Assembly (NCBI RefSeq): GCF_029894425.1
Contig: NZ_JARXYJ010000001.1
Span: 6,778,501 to 6,842,500, forward strand
Origin: Streptomyces sp. SAI-127
GTDB taxonomy: Bacteria; Actinomycetota; Actinomycetes; Streptomycetales; Streptomycetaceae
Reading direction: 5' to 3'
Length of the DNA stretch: 64,000 bases
In this document: positions 8,769 through 16,405 of the stretch, in pieces
Numbering within the stretch: position 1 is the first letter of the stretch
How the letters are laid out: the number at the start of each line of letters is the position of its first letter
Made by a program: the position numbers and the translations under genes
The notes under the pieces: generated by a model
What the model was told of the DNA's origin: nothing
What the model saw: only the letters and a program-made list of their open reading frames with translations
Database searches by the model: none

Positions 8769-9988
8769 GCGGAGGCCCTGTCAACATTCGGAGTTTCTGA
8801 ATTAATTCCGCTCAGGTGAGAGAGGGTGAGCGGATCCCGGTAGAGCACGTCGAGGGCCACCGCACCGCCCGCCACGGCGAGCACGGAATCCGGGAAACCC
8901 GTGGGCAGCACGGACGTCGCGCGTTCGCTGCCGACCCCCTCGCGCAGGGCGGCGAGGCAGTCCTGCCGGTGTATGACACCGATCTCGGTCACCACGACCG
9001 TCTCCGGGTTCAGCACGTCCAGCAGCAGCCGTACCGCCCGTCCGACGGCACCGGCACGCTCCACCAGCAGCCGTACCGCCTCGGGATCGCCCGCGGCCGC
9101 CGCCGCGACCACATGCATCGGGTTGTCGCCCTCGATGACCCCTGCCCGCCGGGCCCGCCGGCACAGCGTCCGCTCGCTCAACTCGGCCTGGAGGCAGCCG
9201 GTCCGGCCGCACTCGCAGGGCTCCGAGCCGCCCGGCACCGGCAGATGGGCGATGGCGCCCGCCTGGGAGCGCGGCCCGTGGTGCACCTCGTCGTTGGTGG
9301 CGAACGCCGCGTCCACCACGTTGCCGACGAACAGATGCAGCACACTCCGGCTGCCGCGCGCCCGCCCGAACAGCCGCTCCGCGTTGACCAACGCCCGCGC
9401 GTGTCCGTCCACATGGACCGGCAGCCCGGTGCGGGCGCCCAGTACCTCTCGTACGGGCACGTCGTGCCAGCCCAGCAGGGGGTGCTCGACGACGGTCCCG
9501 GAGTCCCGGTCCACCCAGCCGCCCACGGCCACGCCGACGCCGAGCGGCCGGCAGCCGGGGGCGGCGTCCAGCAGCGCCCCGAGCGCTTCGGCGGCCCGCG
9601 CCAGCACGGGCTCCGGAGCGGTGCGTTCGTGCTTCAGCTCGCGGCGCGCCAGCACCCGGCCGCGCAGATCGAGCAGCGCGACCGTGGTGTACGGCACCGC
9701 CACGTGCACGCCGCCGACCACGAACCGTGAGTCGTCCAGGTCGACGGGGACGTGCGGGCGGCCCACGCCGTTCGACCGCCGGGGCACGGCCGACTCGCGG
9801 ATCAGGCCGAGTTCGCTGAAGCGGGCGCAGTAGTCGGTGACGGAGGCCGGGGACAGCCCGGTCAGCCGGGAGATGGTGCTGCGGGCCACCGGGCCGTGCT
9901 CCAGCACGGACCGCAGGACCACGCTGGCGCTGGTCCGGCGCCGGGACATGGGAGTCGGGATGACAGGGGGTGCCTCGGTACGGGGCAT
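8765..9988 (-). CDS. ROK-family transcriptional regulator (NagC/XylR-like)
   Basis: A 407-residue protein with an N-terminal winged helix-turn-helix (about residues 30-65, ARSTISRLTGLSPASVTDYC) and a C-terminal ROK sugar-kinase-like domain. The ROK zinc site is visible: His248 and CECGRTGC with Cys258, Cys260 and Cys265. The glucokinase-like ATP motif is degenerate, as usual for repressors. ROK regulators normally sense sugars or sugar phosphates. The ATG at 9988 has GAGGA 9 bases upstream. The stop overlaps the leader peptide ATG, so this regulator heads the sulfonate operon, an unusual partner for that pathway. Whether it controls the operon or is only transcribed with it is unknown. Confidence 0.88.
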   Translation of the reverse strand: MPRTEAPPVIPTPMSRRRTSASVVLRSVLEHGPVARSTISRLTGLSPASVTDYCARFSELGLIRESAVPRRSNGVGRPHVPVDLDDSRFVVGGVHVAVPYTTVALLDLRGRVLARRELKHERTAPEPVLARAAEALGALLDAAPGCRPLGVGVAVGGWVDRDSGTVVEHPLLGWHDVPVREVLGARTGLPVHVDGHARALVNAERLFGRARGSRSVLHLFVGNVVDAAFATNDEVHHGPRSQAGAIAHLPVPGGSEPCECGRTGCLQAELSERTLCRRARRAGVIEGDNPMHVVAAAAAGDPEAVRLLVERAGAVGRAVRLLLDVLNPETVVVTEIGVIHRQDCLAALREGVGSERATSVLPTGFPDSVLAVAGGAVALDVLYRDPLTLSHLSGINSETPNVDRASA

Positions 9989-10410
9989 GGAAGACCGTCC
10001 TCGGGAACGGGGGCCGACACGTCTCGGAAGGTGAGGCGAGCCGGAGCCCGCCTCACACCGGACGGCGACAGACGGCCGTGCCCACACGTCGCAGATCGAC
10101 GTGGCGGCGCGACGAGAAGTACCGGGACTGGGCGACCATGACTGGAAGAGTAGGCCAGGAACGGTGAATCCGACCAGACCACTAGGATTCGTTTGGAGAT
10201 TCCCCACAGCCGTGTGGACAGCGTCCCTGTAGCCCCGGCCACCTCACCTCAGTGACAGGGGTCACGCCATACCCGGTGTAACCCGCACTCTTTGTCCGGA
10301 GCCCACCAAGCCCCCGTTCCCCGCTTTGTCGGGCGCTGACGGTGATCGGCCGGAGCGCGCTGGGATAGCGTCACGATGTCCCTCGCCGTTCACACCCTCG
10401 CGGAGTCCCC
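9989..10410. promoter_or_regulatory. Divergent intergenic region between ROK regulator and bioY
   Basis: This 422-base stretch holds no supported gene and must contain both divergent promoters. An inverted repeat GAATCC-N13-GGATTC lies at 10166-10190 and is a candidate operator for the regulator. I see no BirA-type biotin box or riboswitch before bioY. Confidence 0.4.
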
Positions 10411-10986
10411 ATGAGCACCGCCGTCGCCCCCCTTCGCACCGGCGAGGTCCTCGCCGACCTGATCCCCGCCTCCCGCGTCCGGGACGTCGCGCTCGTGGTG
10501 GGCGGTGCCGCGCTCACCGGCCTCGCCGCGCAGCTCTCCGTCCCCGTGCCGGGCTCCCCGGTGCCGGTGACCGGCCAGACCTTCGCTGCGCTGCTCGTCG
10601 GCACGACCCTCGGCGCCCGCCGCGGTGTCGCCTCCCTCGCCCTGTACGCGCTGGCAGGCCTCGCGGGTCTTCCGTGGTTCGCCCAGGGCACCTCCGGTTT
10701 CTCCGTCTCCTTCGGCTACATCCTCGGCATGATCCTCGCCTCCGCCGCCGTCGGCGCCCTGGCCCGCCGCGGTGCCGACCGCTCGATGCTGCGCACGGCG
10801 GGCACCATGCTGGTCGGCGAGGCGATCATCTACGCCGTCGGCGTCCCCTACCTCGCCTACGCCGCCGACATGTCGGCCTCCGCCGCGATCGCGGCCGGCC
10901 TCACCCCGTTCCTCCTCGGTGACGCCCTCAAGGCCGCTCTGGCGATGGGCGTGCTCCCCACCGCCTGGAAGCTCGTCAAGCGCTGA
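10411..10986 (+). CDS. bioY: Biotin transporter BioY (ECF S component)
   Basis: A 191-residue integral membrane protein with about six hydrophobic segments, the biotin-binding S component of an energy-coupling-factor importer. Diagnostic stretches are PVPGSPVPVTGQTFAALLVG (about residues 45-64), GARRGVASLALYALAGLAGLP and the FSFGYILGM-like FSVSFGYILGMILA. No BioM/BioN energising genes are adjacent, which is common: BioY can use shared ECF modules or act alone. The ATG at 10411 follows CGGAG. Its 3' end overlaps the convergent FAD oxidase by 11 bases. Confidence 0.93.
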   Translation: MSTAVAPLRTGEVLADLIPASRVRDVALVVGGAALTGLAAQLSVPVPGSPVPVTGQTFAALLVGTTLGARRGVASLALYALAGLAGLPWFAQGTSGFSVSFGYILGMILASAAVGALARRGADRSMLRTAGTMLVGEAIIYAVGVPYLAYAADMSASAAIAAGLTPFLLGDALKAALAMGVLPTAWKLVKR

Positions 10987-12253
10987 CACGCCTCCCGAAG
11001 AGGCTCGCCGGGTCGTACCGCGACTCCAACTCGGCGAGCCTCTTCTGCGTTTCGGCGTCGTACAGGCCCTCGGTCCGGTCCCCGGCCCCGAAGGCGAAGT
11101 TGACGGTACGGCCGAGGGTGGTGGCCGAGAGCAGCCGGAAGGCCGGGTCCAGCAGCGCGCGCGCCTGCCGACGCCCGCCGCCGGTCAACAGCCGTACCAG
11201 AAAACGCCCTTCGCGGTACGGCACCGAGTTCGGCGCCGGCCGCGCCAGCGCCCCGCCCAGATGATTGATCTGTACGACGACCATGGCGCCGTCGCCGGGC
11301 CCCGTCCGCGCGAGCAGCTCGGCGGCCCGCTCCACGTCCAGTTCGCCGAGCACCGCGCTGTCCCCGTAGTAGCTGTGCGGGAAGTCGGGGTCGCTGTGGA
11401 TGGTGTGGCTCTCGGCGTACGGCATCTCGCGCAGCGAGTCCGCGAGCACCGGGCCCAACTCCCGCAACGGCGCGACGAGTCGGCCGCCGTCGGCGCCGGT
11501 GTACGCGACCCGTACGGAGACGACGTACCGCCCCCGCAGATGTGGCGGCAGCGCCGGGATGTCCGGATACGGTACGGCCGCGAAGGACGAGGTCAGTGTG
11601 GACGGCACGGTCCTGGTCCACTCCTTGTACGCCCGCAGCGCGTCCGCCGGATCGACCTCGCGGCCGTCGAAGGCGAGCGAACCACCGTAGAGAGTCCGTA
11701 CGGGGACGAGTCCGATCTCCATCTCGGTGACGACACCGAGGCGGTGTCCGCCGCCGAGGAGGCCCCAGTAGAGCTCGGACCCCTCGGTGACATGGCGCAG
11801 TCGGCCGTCCGCGGTGACGACGTCGAGGGAGTGGACGTGGTCGGCGGCGTAGCCGAACTCCCTTGCCAGGATGCCGAGTCCGCCGCCCAGCGTGTATGAC
11901 ACGGCCCCGACGCCGGGCGCGGAACCGTTGAGGGGCGCGAGTCCGTACGGCGCGGCCGCCTCGACCACCTGACCCCATCGGACACCCGCCTGGACGCGGG
12001 CGGTGCGGGCCGCGGGATCGATGGTCACCCGGTCCATGCGCCGGGTGCTGATGAGCGCGCCGCCCTCCACCGCGCCGGGCAGTCCGTGGCCGGTGGCCAG
12101 CACGGTGACGGGCAGCCGCGCGTCGGCCGCGCGGCGCACGGCGGTGACCACGTCGTCGGTGGAGCGGACGGGGAACACGAGGTCGGGGCGCAGGGCGAAC
12201 CCGGTCTGGAAGCTGCTTACTTCGTCGTCGGTCGAGGTGTTCATACCGGACAT
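10976..12253 (-). CDS. FAD-binding oxidoreductase, berberine-bridge-enzyme-like
   Basis: A 425-residue flavoprotein with an N-terminal FAD_binding_4 domain (about residues 20-190) and a C-terminal BBE tail (YDAETQKRLAELESRYDP). His56 in ATGHGLPG is the usual site of covalent FAD attachment. The second attachment position, a Cys in bicovalent enzymes, is Tyr in SYTLGGGLG, so only single attachment is expected. Such enzymes oxidise sugars or alkaloid-like compounds with O2; the substrate is unknown. The ATG at 12253 abuts a perfect 19-bp inverted repeat and has no ribosome binding site, so either the transcript is leaderless or an alternative ATG at 12244 is used. Confidence 0.87.
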   Translation of the reverse strand: MSGMNTSTDDEVSSFQTGFALRPDLVFPVRSTDDVVTAVRRAADARLPVTVLATGHGLPGAVEGGALISTRRMDRVTIDPAARTARVQAGVRWGQVVEAAAPYGLAPLNGSAPGVGAVSYTLGGGLGILAREFGYAADHVHSLDVVTADGRLRHVTEGSELYWGLLGGGHRLGVVTEMEIGLVPVRTLYGGSLAFDGREVDPADALRAYKEWTRTVPSTLTSSFAAVPYPDIPALPPHLRGRYVVSVRVAYTGADGGRLVAPLRELGPVLADSLREMPYAESHTIHSDPDFPHSYYGDSAVLGELDVERAAELLARTGPGDGAMVVVQINHLGGALARPAPNSVPYREGRFLVRLLTGGGRRQARALLDPAFRLLSATTLGRTVNFAFGAGDRTEGLYDAETQKRLAELESRYDPASLFGRRVSA

Positions 12254-12298
12254 GCTGGAGGCATAACCTGACAGCTTCCGTCAGGTTATGCCTCCAGC
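12254..12298 (-). promoter_or_regulatory. 19-bp perfect inverted repeat abutting a start codon
   Basis: Arms 12254-12272 and 12280-12298 are perfectly complementary around a 7-base spacer. It lies 16 bases beyond the stop of the LPKTG gene and directly against the ATG of the oxidase on the same strand. It may be an intrinsic terminator for the former, a repressor operator for the latter, or both. Confidence 0.65.
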
Positions 12299-12314
12299 TG
12301 TTTCGCGCTCCGGA

Positions 12315-13034
12315 TCAGCAGGTGGTGCGCCGCGGCCGCCGCTGCGACCACCACAGCCCGGCCACGCCCGCCGCCATCAGCGAGGCGCCCGCCGCCCCGA
12401 GCGGCAGCAGGTCCCGCTCGACACCGGTCTTGGGCAGTTCGTCACCGCCGGGTGCCACCGGCTTGTTGTCGGTGCCCAGCAGCAGCGGGGTGGCCGGGGC
12501 GTTCGGCGACGGGTTCGTCGTACCGAAGGGAACCGGGCCCTGCTGCCAGAACGTCTTCTTTCCGTCGCCGGTCTGCACCGGCAGGCAGATCTTGCCGGTC
12601 TTCTTGACATCGAATGTCGCGTCGACGGCGTACGACTTCGACTTACCGGCCGCGAGATTGTCGACGGGGCAGACGAAACCGCTGTTCGAGCCCTCCGGCA
12701 GATCCTTTTCTTCCATCGGAGAACAGCCTTGAACGTTTGTGACCGTCATGCCGTCGAAACCGACGACCAAAAGCCTGATCTTTCCGCTGTCCTTGCTCCC
12801 GTCGTTCTTCACGGTGGCCGTGAGGTCGGTCTTCTGCGAGCTGTTGTCGACGGAGATCGTCTCGGGCAGTGTCGTCGTCAGCTCCACGCCCGCCGGTGCC
12901 TCGTCAACGGCCTTTCCCCCCTTACTGCTTGCGGGTCCGTCGTCCGCGCTCGCGGTGACGGAAAAGATCATCACCGTCGAGAAAGCTGCCGTGACCAGCG
13001 ATCCGGCAATGGTCGTCATACGACGAGAACTCAT
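12315..13034 (-). CDS. LPXTG-anchored cell-wall protein
   Basis: A 239-residue secreted protein. The signal peptide is residues 1 to about 30 (SLVTAAFSTVMIFSVTASA). The C-terminus is a complete sorting signal: LPKTG at 200-204, a hydrophobic segment and the charged tail QRRPRR, so a sortase should link it to peptidoglycan. The mature domain has Cys pairs (GCSPME and GFVCPVDN, plus GKICLPVQ) and a beta-rich look but no recognised family. AAGGGGGA precedes the ATG at 13034. It is divergent from the Ser/Thr kinase, with about 130 bases between starts for two promoters. The LPXTG rather than LAXTG motif is of note, since many Streptomyces class E sortase substrates carry LAXTG. Confidence 0.85.
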   Translation of the reverse strand: MSSRRMTTIAGSLVTAAFSTVMIFSVTASADDGPASSKGGKAVDEAPAGVELTTTLPETISVDNSSQKTDLTATVKNDGSKDSGKIRLLVVGFDGMTVTNVQGCSPMEEKDLPEGSNSGFVCPVDNLAAGKSKSYAVDATFDVKKTGKICLPVQTGDGKKTFWQQGPVPFGTTNPSPNAPATPLLLGTDNKPVAPGGDELPKTGVERDLLPLGAAGASLMAAGVAGLWWSQRRPRRTTC

Positions 13035-13168
13035 GTTCGTCCCCCTTGGCTGCGCCTGAATTCGCAGTACTTGAAGAGGTACCACAAGATTTCTCCGCAC
13101 TATGCTGGTACGGCGCGAAGTGTGACCATTGTGTTCCACTCGGGGCATCGTTGAGGGGGTGCAGCGGA

Positions 13169-16100
13169 TTGCCGGGGAATGCGGGAGACACGGGAAATGC
13201 GAGGAACGGCGGAGTTCCAGGGCTCCTGGTGACAGGACGCTATCGACTGGTCGAGAGTATCGGCCAGGGGGGAATGGGGCGGGTGTGGCGAGCCGCCGAC
13301 GAGATGCTCGACCGGCAGGTCGCGGTCAAGGAGATGCGGATCGACGGCCTTGACGCGGAGGACACCCGCACCCGCCGTGAACGGACCCTGCGCGAGGCCA
13401 GGGCCACGGCCCGGATCGACCACCCGAACGTCGTACGGGTCTACGACGTCGTGGACGAGGGCGAACGCCTGTGGATCGTCATGGAGTTGGTCAACGGCCG
13501 CTCCCTGGAACGGATGACGGTGGAGGACGGCCCGCTGGGCCCCCGCGAAACGGCGCTCCTCGGCCTGGGGTTGGTGCAGGCTCTCCGCCAGGTCCACGCC
13601 CGGGGCGTCCTGCACCGGGACATCAAACCCGGGAACGTCCTGGTGGAGTCCGCCGACCGCGCCGGTCACCGGATCGTGCTGACGGACTTCGGTATCGCCG
13701 CGATGCAGGACGCCAAGGCGCTCACCATGGTGGGCATGCTCGTCGGTTCCCCCGACTACATGGCCCCCGAGCGGGTCTCCGGCCGCCCCCAGGGGCCGCC
13801 GTCGGACATCTGGTCCCTGGGAGCGACGTTGTGCGCGGCCCTGGGCGGCCGCTCCCCGTTCTCCCGCGACACCACCCTGGCCACGTTGCACGCGGTCCTC
13901 TACGAGGAGCCGGAACTCCCCGCCGCGGCGGGCCCGTTGACCGACATTCTGGCTGCCTTGCTGGAGAAGGACCCTTCGATACGCCCATCCCTGGACGACG
14001 TGGAGTCGGCCCTGCACACGGTCGCGTTCCCGGCGCCCACGCCGACTTTGAGGATGGGGACGGGAGACGACGCCGGGACGCCAGAACCGGCTGAGCGGCG
14101 GGGGCCGACCCAAGCCGCCGACGAGGCGAACGAGCAACGGCCGACGGAGGGACGCGGGCGCGATGACGCTGCCGGGGCCGCGCGGGGGCTGGTGGCTGAA
14201 GAAGGGGAGGAGTGGGCACGTCGGCAGGGGGACCCGGGTCGGGTGGATCCTGCGGGGGCGCCGGGTGCCGGTGGGGTGGATCCTGCGGGGGCGTCGGGTG
14301 CGGGTCGAGGGGAGTCTGCGCGGGCGGCGTTTGCTGGACGGGCGGACCCTGTGCGGCTGGCGGGGCCCGGATGGGATGACGGGGCCGGGGCTGCGCGGGG
14401 GCCGGTTGCCGGAGAGGAGGGGGACCGGGAGAGTTGGCCGGGAGACCCGGGTCGGGTGGATCCTGCGGGGGCGCCGGGTGCCGGTGGGGTGGAGTCTGCG
14501 GGGGCGCCCGGTGCGGGCCAGGAGGACTCTGCGCGGGCATCGGGCGTGGGCCACGGGGAATCTGCGCCGGCGCCGGCTGCAGGACGTGCCGACCCTGCGC
14601 AGGCGGCGGGGGCCGGGCGGGATGACGGGGCGCAGACGTCGGGGACGGCGCCGGGATCGGAGCGAGTTCGGTCGGTGCGGGATCCGCGGGTGCCGCAGTC
14701 GGAGACGGGGCCCGCAACAGCCGTACGTGAGCCTGCCGTTGCGGAGCCGTCGGATGCCGTACCCGTCGGGCACGCCTTCCCGGGCGCGGCTGGTGACGAG
14801 GGCTCGGGCACGCCGTCGGACGGGGCTCAGCCTGTTACCGAGGTCGCCGGGGCGGCCGTAGGCGAATCGGTACGTGAGCCTGCCGTTGTGGAGCCGTCGG
14901 ATGCCGTGCCGCCAGGGTTTGCCCTCTCGGGTGGGACCGGTGACGAGGGTTCGGGCCCGCCGTCGGACGGTTTCCCGGCGGTCGCCGAGGTCGTGGCCGC
15001 GCAGCCCGAACCCCCCACCTCCGCCGAGCCGTTCTCGATCGACCGCGTCGCCAGTGCGTCCACCGAGGCCGCTTCAGAGGAGCGTTCGGAGGTCCGGTCG
15101 GAGACGCCGTCCGGAAGCGCGGTGGGAGCAGTACTCCGGGCCGGTGCCACCACGGCCGGTACGCCCCTCGCCAGCGCTCCCACCCAGGACTCCCTCTCGG
15201 CGGGCGCCCCCACGGAGCACTTCCCGATGCCGGACGCACCGACCCGGGACACTCCCACGCGCGCGGCCTCCGCCCCCACCCGAGTCGGCCCGGTACCGGC
15301 GACCCACCGCCGCTCCGGCCCCGGGGTCTCCCTGGTCCGCGGCAAGCAGGCCGTACCCGACCAACACCCGGATCCCGGTCCTACGTCAGGGTCGGGAGCC
15401 ACGAGCACCACGGCAGGCACCGGCAGCCCTGACTCCGCCGCCCACACCGACGGCCCCGCTGCCAACCTCCGTACCGACCCCGACCGTACCGACCCCAGCT
15501 CCACCGACCCGGGCCCCGGCGCCGATCCCCAGCCCCACACCGGTCAGGATCCCGACCCCGCCCCAGCCCTGATCCTCGGCCCCCACCCCCACCGCATGCA
15601 CCCGGGCGAACCCCCCGGCCCCGCCCGCCCCGCCACCCGCCACCGCCACCGCGACCGCCGCCGAACCGCCCTCGTCGCCGCCGGAAGCATGGTCGCCGCG
15701 GGTGCCGCCGTGGTCGCGATCATCCTCGCCACCACCTCCGGCTCGCCCGGCGACGACAAGGCGGGCGGCTCCCCGTCCGCCTCGGGCTCGGCTTCCGTCT
15801 CCGCCCCGGAATCCGGCGCCTCCACCCCCGCCGGCACCCCGTCCTCCACCGTCGAGGGCACCTCCCGCCCCCGCTCGCTCCCGCCCGGCGCACACGAGGA
15901 GGCCGGTGGGTTCGCGTGGGCGACCCCCACCGGCTGGCGGCGGGACGTGAAGACCGGGGCGGAGGTCCACTACACCTCGCCCGACGGAAAGCAGGAGCTG
16001 GCGGCCAAGTCGTCCCTCGCCCGGGGCGACTTGATGGAGACCTGGCGAACCTCCGAGCAGAACGCCCACCAGGGCCAGGCCTACGCCAAGATCCGCCTGG

Positions 16101-16300
16101 AGGAGACGACGTTCCGCGATCACCCCGCGGTCGTGTGGGAGTACACCTTCACCCTCGACGGCATCCCCTGGCACGCCCAGCTGCTCGGCTTCAACGTGGG
16201 CGACAAGTCGTACCAGATCAACACCTGGTACCAGCCGGACACCGAGACGCAGGCCCTCAGGACGTACGAGAAGGTGAAAGACAGCTTCACCGTCCTGTGA
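13169..16300 (+). CDS. PknB-type transmembrane serine/threonine protein kinase
   Basis: A roughly 1043-residue membrane kinase. The cytosolic kinase domain (about 24-290) has the glycine loop GQGGMGRVW, ATP-binding Lys54 in VAVKEM, catalytic HRDIKPGN from 149, metal-binding Asp173 in TDFGIA, and PDYMAPE. A Pro/Ala/Gly-rich linker of about 540 residues with tandem duplications follows, then one membrane segment (about 832-858) and an external domain of about 140 residues of unknown fold. The start is uncertain: the TTG at 13169 has GAGGGGG 9 bases upstream, while the GTG at 13229 gives a shorter VTGRYRLVES start. No PASTA repeats are seen, so the ligand differs from PknB. Its neighbour is a divergent wall protein. 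Confidence 0.88.
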   Translation: MPGNAGDTGNARNGGVPGLLVTGRYRLVESIGQGGMGRVWRAADEMLDRQVAVKEMRIDGLDAEDTRTRRERTLREARATARIDHPNVVRVYDVVDEGERLWIVMELVNGRSLERMTVEDGPLGPRETALLGLGLVQALRQVHARGVLHRDIKPGNVLVESADRAGHRIVLTDFGIAAMQDAKALTMVGMLVGSPDYMAPERVSGRPQGPPSDIWSLGATLCAALGGRSPFSRDTTLATLHAVLYEEPELPAAAGPLTDILAALLEKDPSIRPSLDDVESALHTVAFPAPTPTLRMGTGDDAGTPEPAERRGPTQAADEANEQRPTEGRGRDDAAGAARGLVAEEGEEWARRQGDPGRVDPAGAPGAGGVDPAGASGAGRGESARAAFAGRADPVRLAGPGWDDGAGAARGPVAGEEGDRESWPGDPGRVDPAGAPGAGGVESAGAPGAGQEDSARASGVGHGESAPAPAAGRADPAQAAGAGRDDGAQTSGTAPGSERVRSVRDPRVPQSETGPATAVREPAVAEPSDAVPVGHAFPGAAGDEGSGTPSDGAQPVTEVAGAAVGESVREPAVVEPSDAVPPGFALSGGTGDEGSGPPSDGFPAVAEVVAAQPEPPTSAEPFSIDRVASASTEAASEERSEVRSETPSGSAVGAVLRAGATTAGTPLASAPTQDSLSAGAPTEHFPMPDAPTRDTPTRAASAPTRVGPVPATHRRSGPGVSLVRGKQAVPDQHPDPGPTSGSGATSTTAGTGSPDSAAHTDGPAANLRTDPDRTDPSSTDPGPGADPQPHTGQDPDPAPALILGPHPHRMHPGEPPGPARPATRHRHRDRRRTALVAAGSMVAAGAAVVAIILATTSGSPGDDKAGGSPSASGSASVSAPESGASTPAGTPSSTVEGTSRPRSLPPGAHEEAGGFAWATPTGWRRDVKTGAEVHYTSPDGKQELAAKSSLARGDLMETWRTSEQNAHQGQAYAKIRLEETTFRDHPAVVWEYTFTLDGIPWHAQLLGFNVGDKSYQINTWYQPDTETQALRTYEKVKDSFTVL
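14162..14620 (+). repeat. Tandem in-frame duplication in the kinase linker (71 and 82 codons)
   Basis: Unit 1 (14162-14374) and unit 2 (14375-14620) both begin GATGAC and share GDPGRVDPAGAPGAGGV at a 213-base offset. The second unit is 11 codons longer; a partial third copy begins at 14621. All are in frame. Confidence 0.8.
14726..15002 (+). repeat. Second tandem duplication in the kinase linker (49 codons)
   Basis: The block starting REPAVAEPSDAVP at 14726 recurs as REPAVVEPSDAVP at 14873, an offset of 147 bases, with the same GDEGSG.PSDG tail. It preserves the frame. Confidence 0.75.
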
Positions 16301-16301
16301 A

Positions 16302-16357
16302 CGCACAGCGCACAGCGCACAGCGCACAGCGCACAACGCACAATGCACAACGCACAA
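16302..16357 (+). repeat. Heptanucleotide tandem repeat, 8 units
   Basis: Eight 7-base units follow the kinase stop by one base: four CGCACAG, then CGCACAA, CGCACAA, TGCACAA and CGCACAA. It is a simple-sequence array in the 3' untranslated region. Confidence 0.9.
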
Positions 16358-16362
16358 GAGAA

Positions 16363-16390
16363 GGGCCCCGCGGCACACGCCACGGGGCCC
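16363..16390. terminator. Bidirectional terminator between kinase and permease
   Basis: An 8-bp GC stem, GGGCCCCG at 16363-16370 with CGGGGCCC at 16383-16390, extended by two inner pairs after one mismatch. It lies between convergent genes. Confidence 0.7.
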
Positions 16391-16405
16391 CGGTCACACG
16401 TCTGT

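Noticed and set aside
12288..13154. Plus-strand open frame opposite the LPKTG gene
   Set aside because: The minus-strand product has a signal peptide, sorting signal and ribosome site; the plus-strand translation has none.
16302..16357. Heptamer array as an iteron-type replication origin
   Set aside because: It lies in the 3' region of a chromosomal kinase gene with no dnaA, rep or partition genes nearby.
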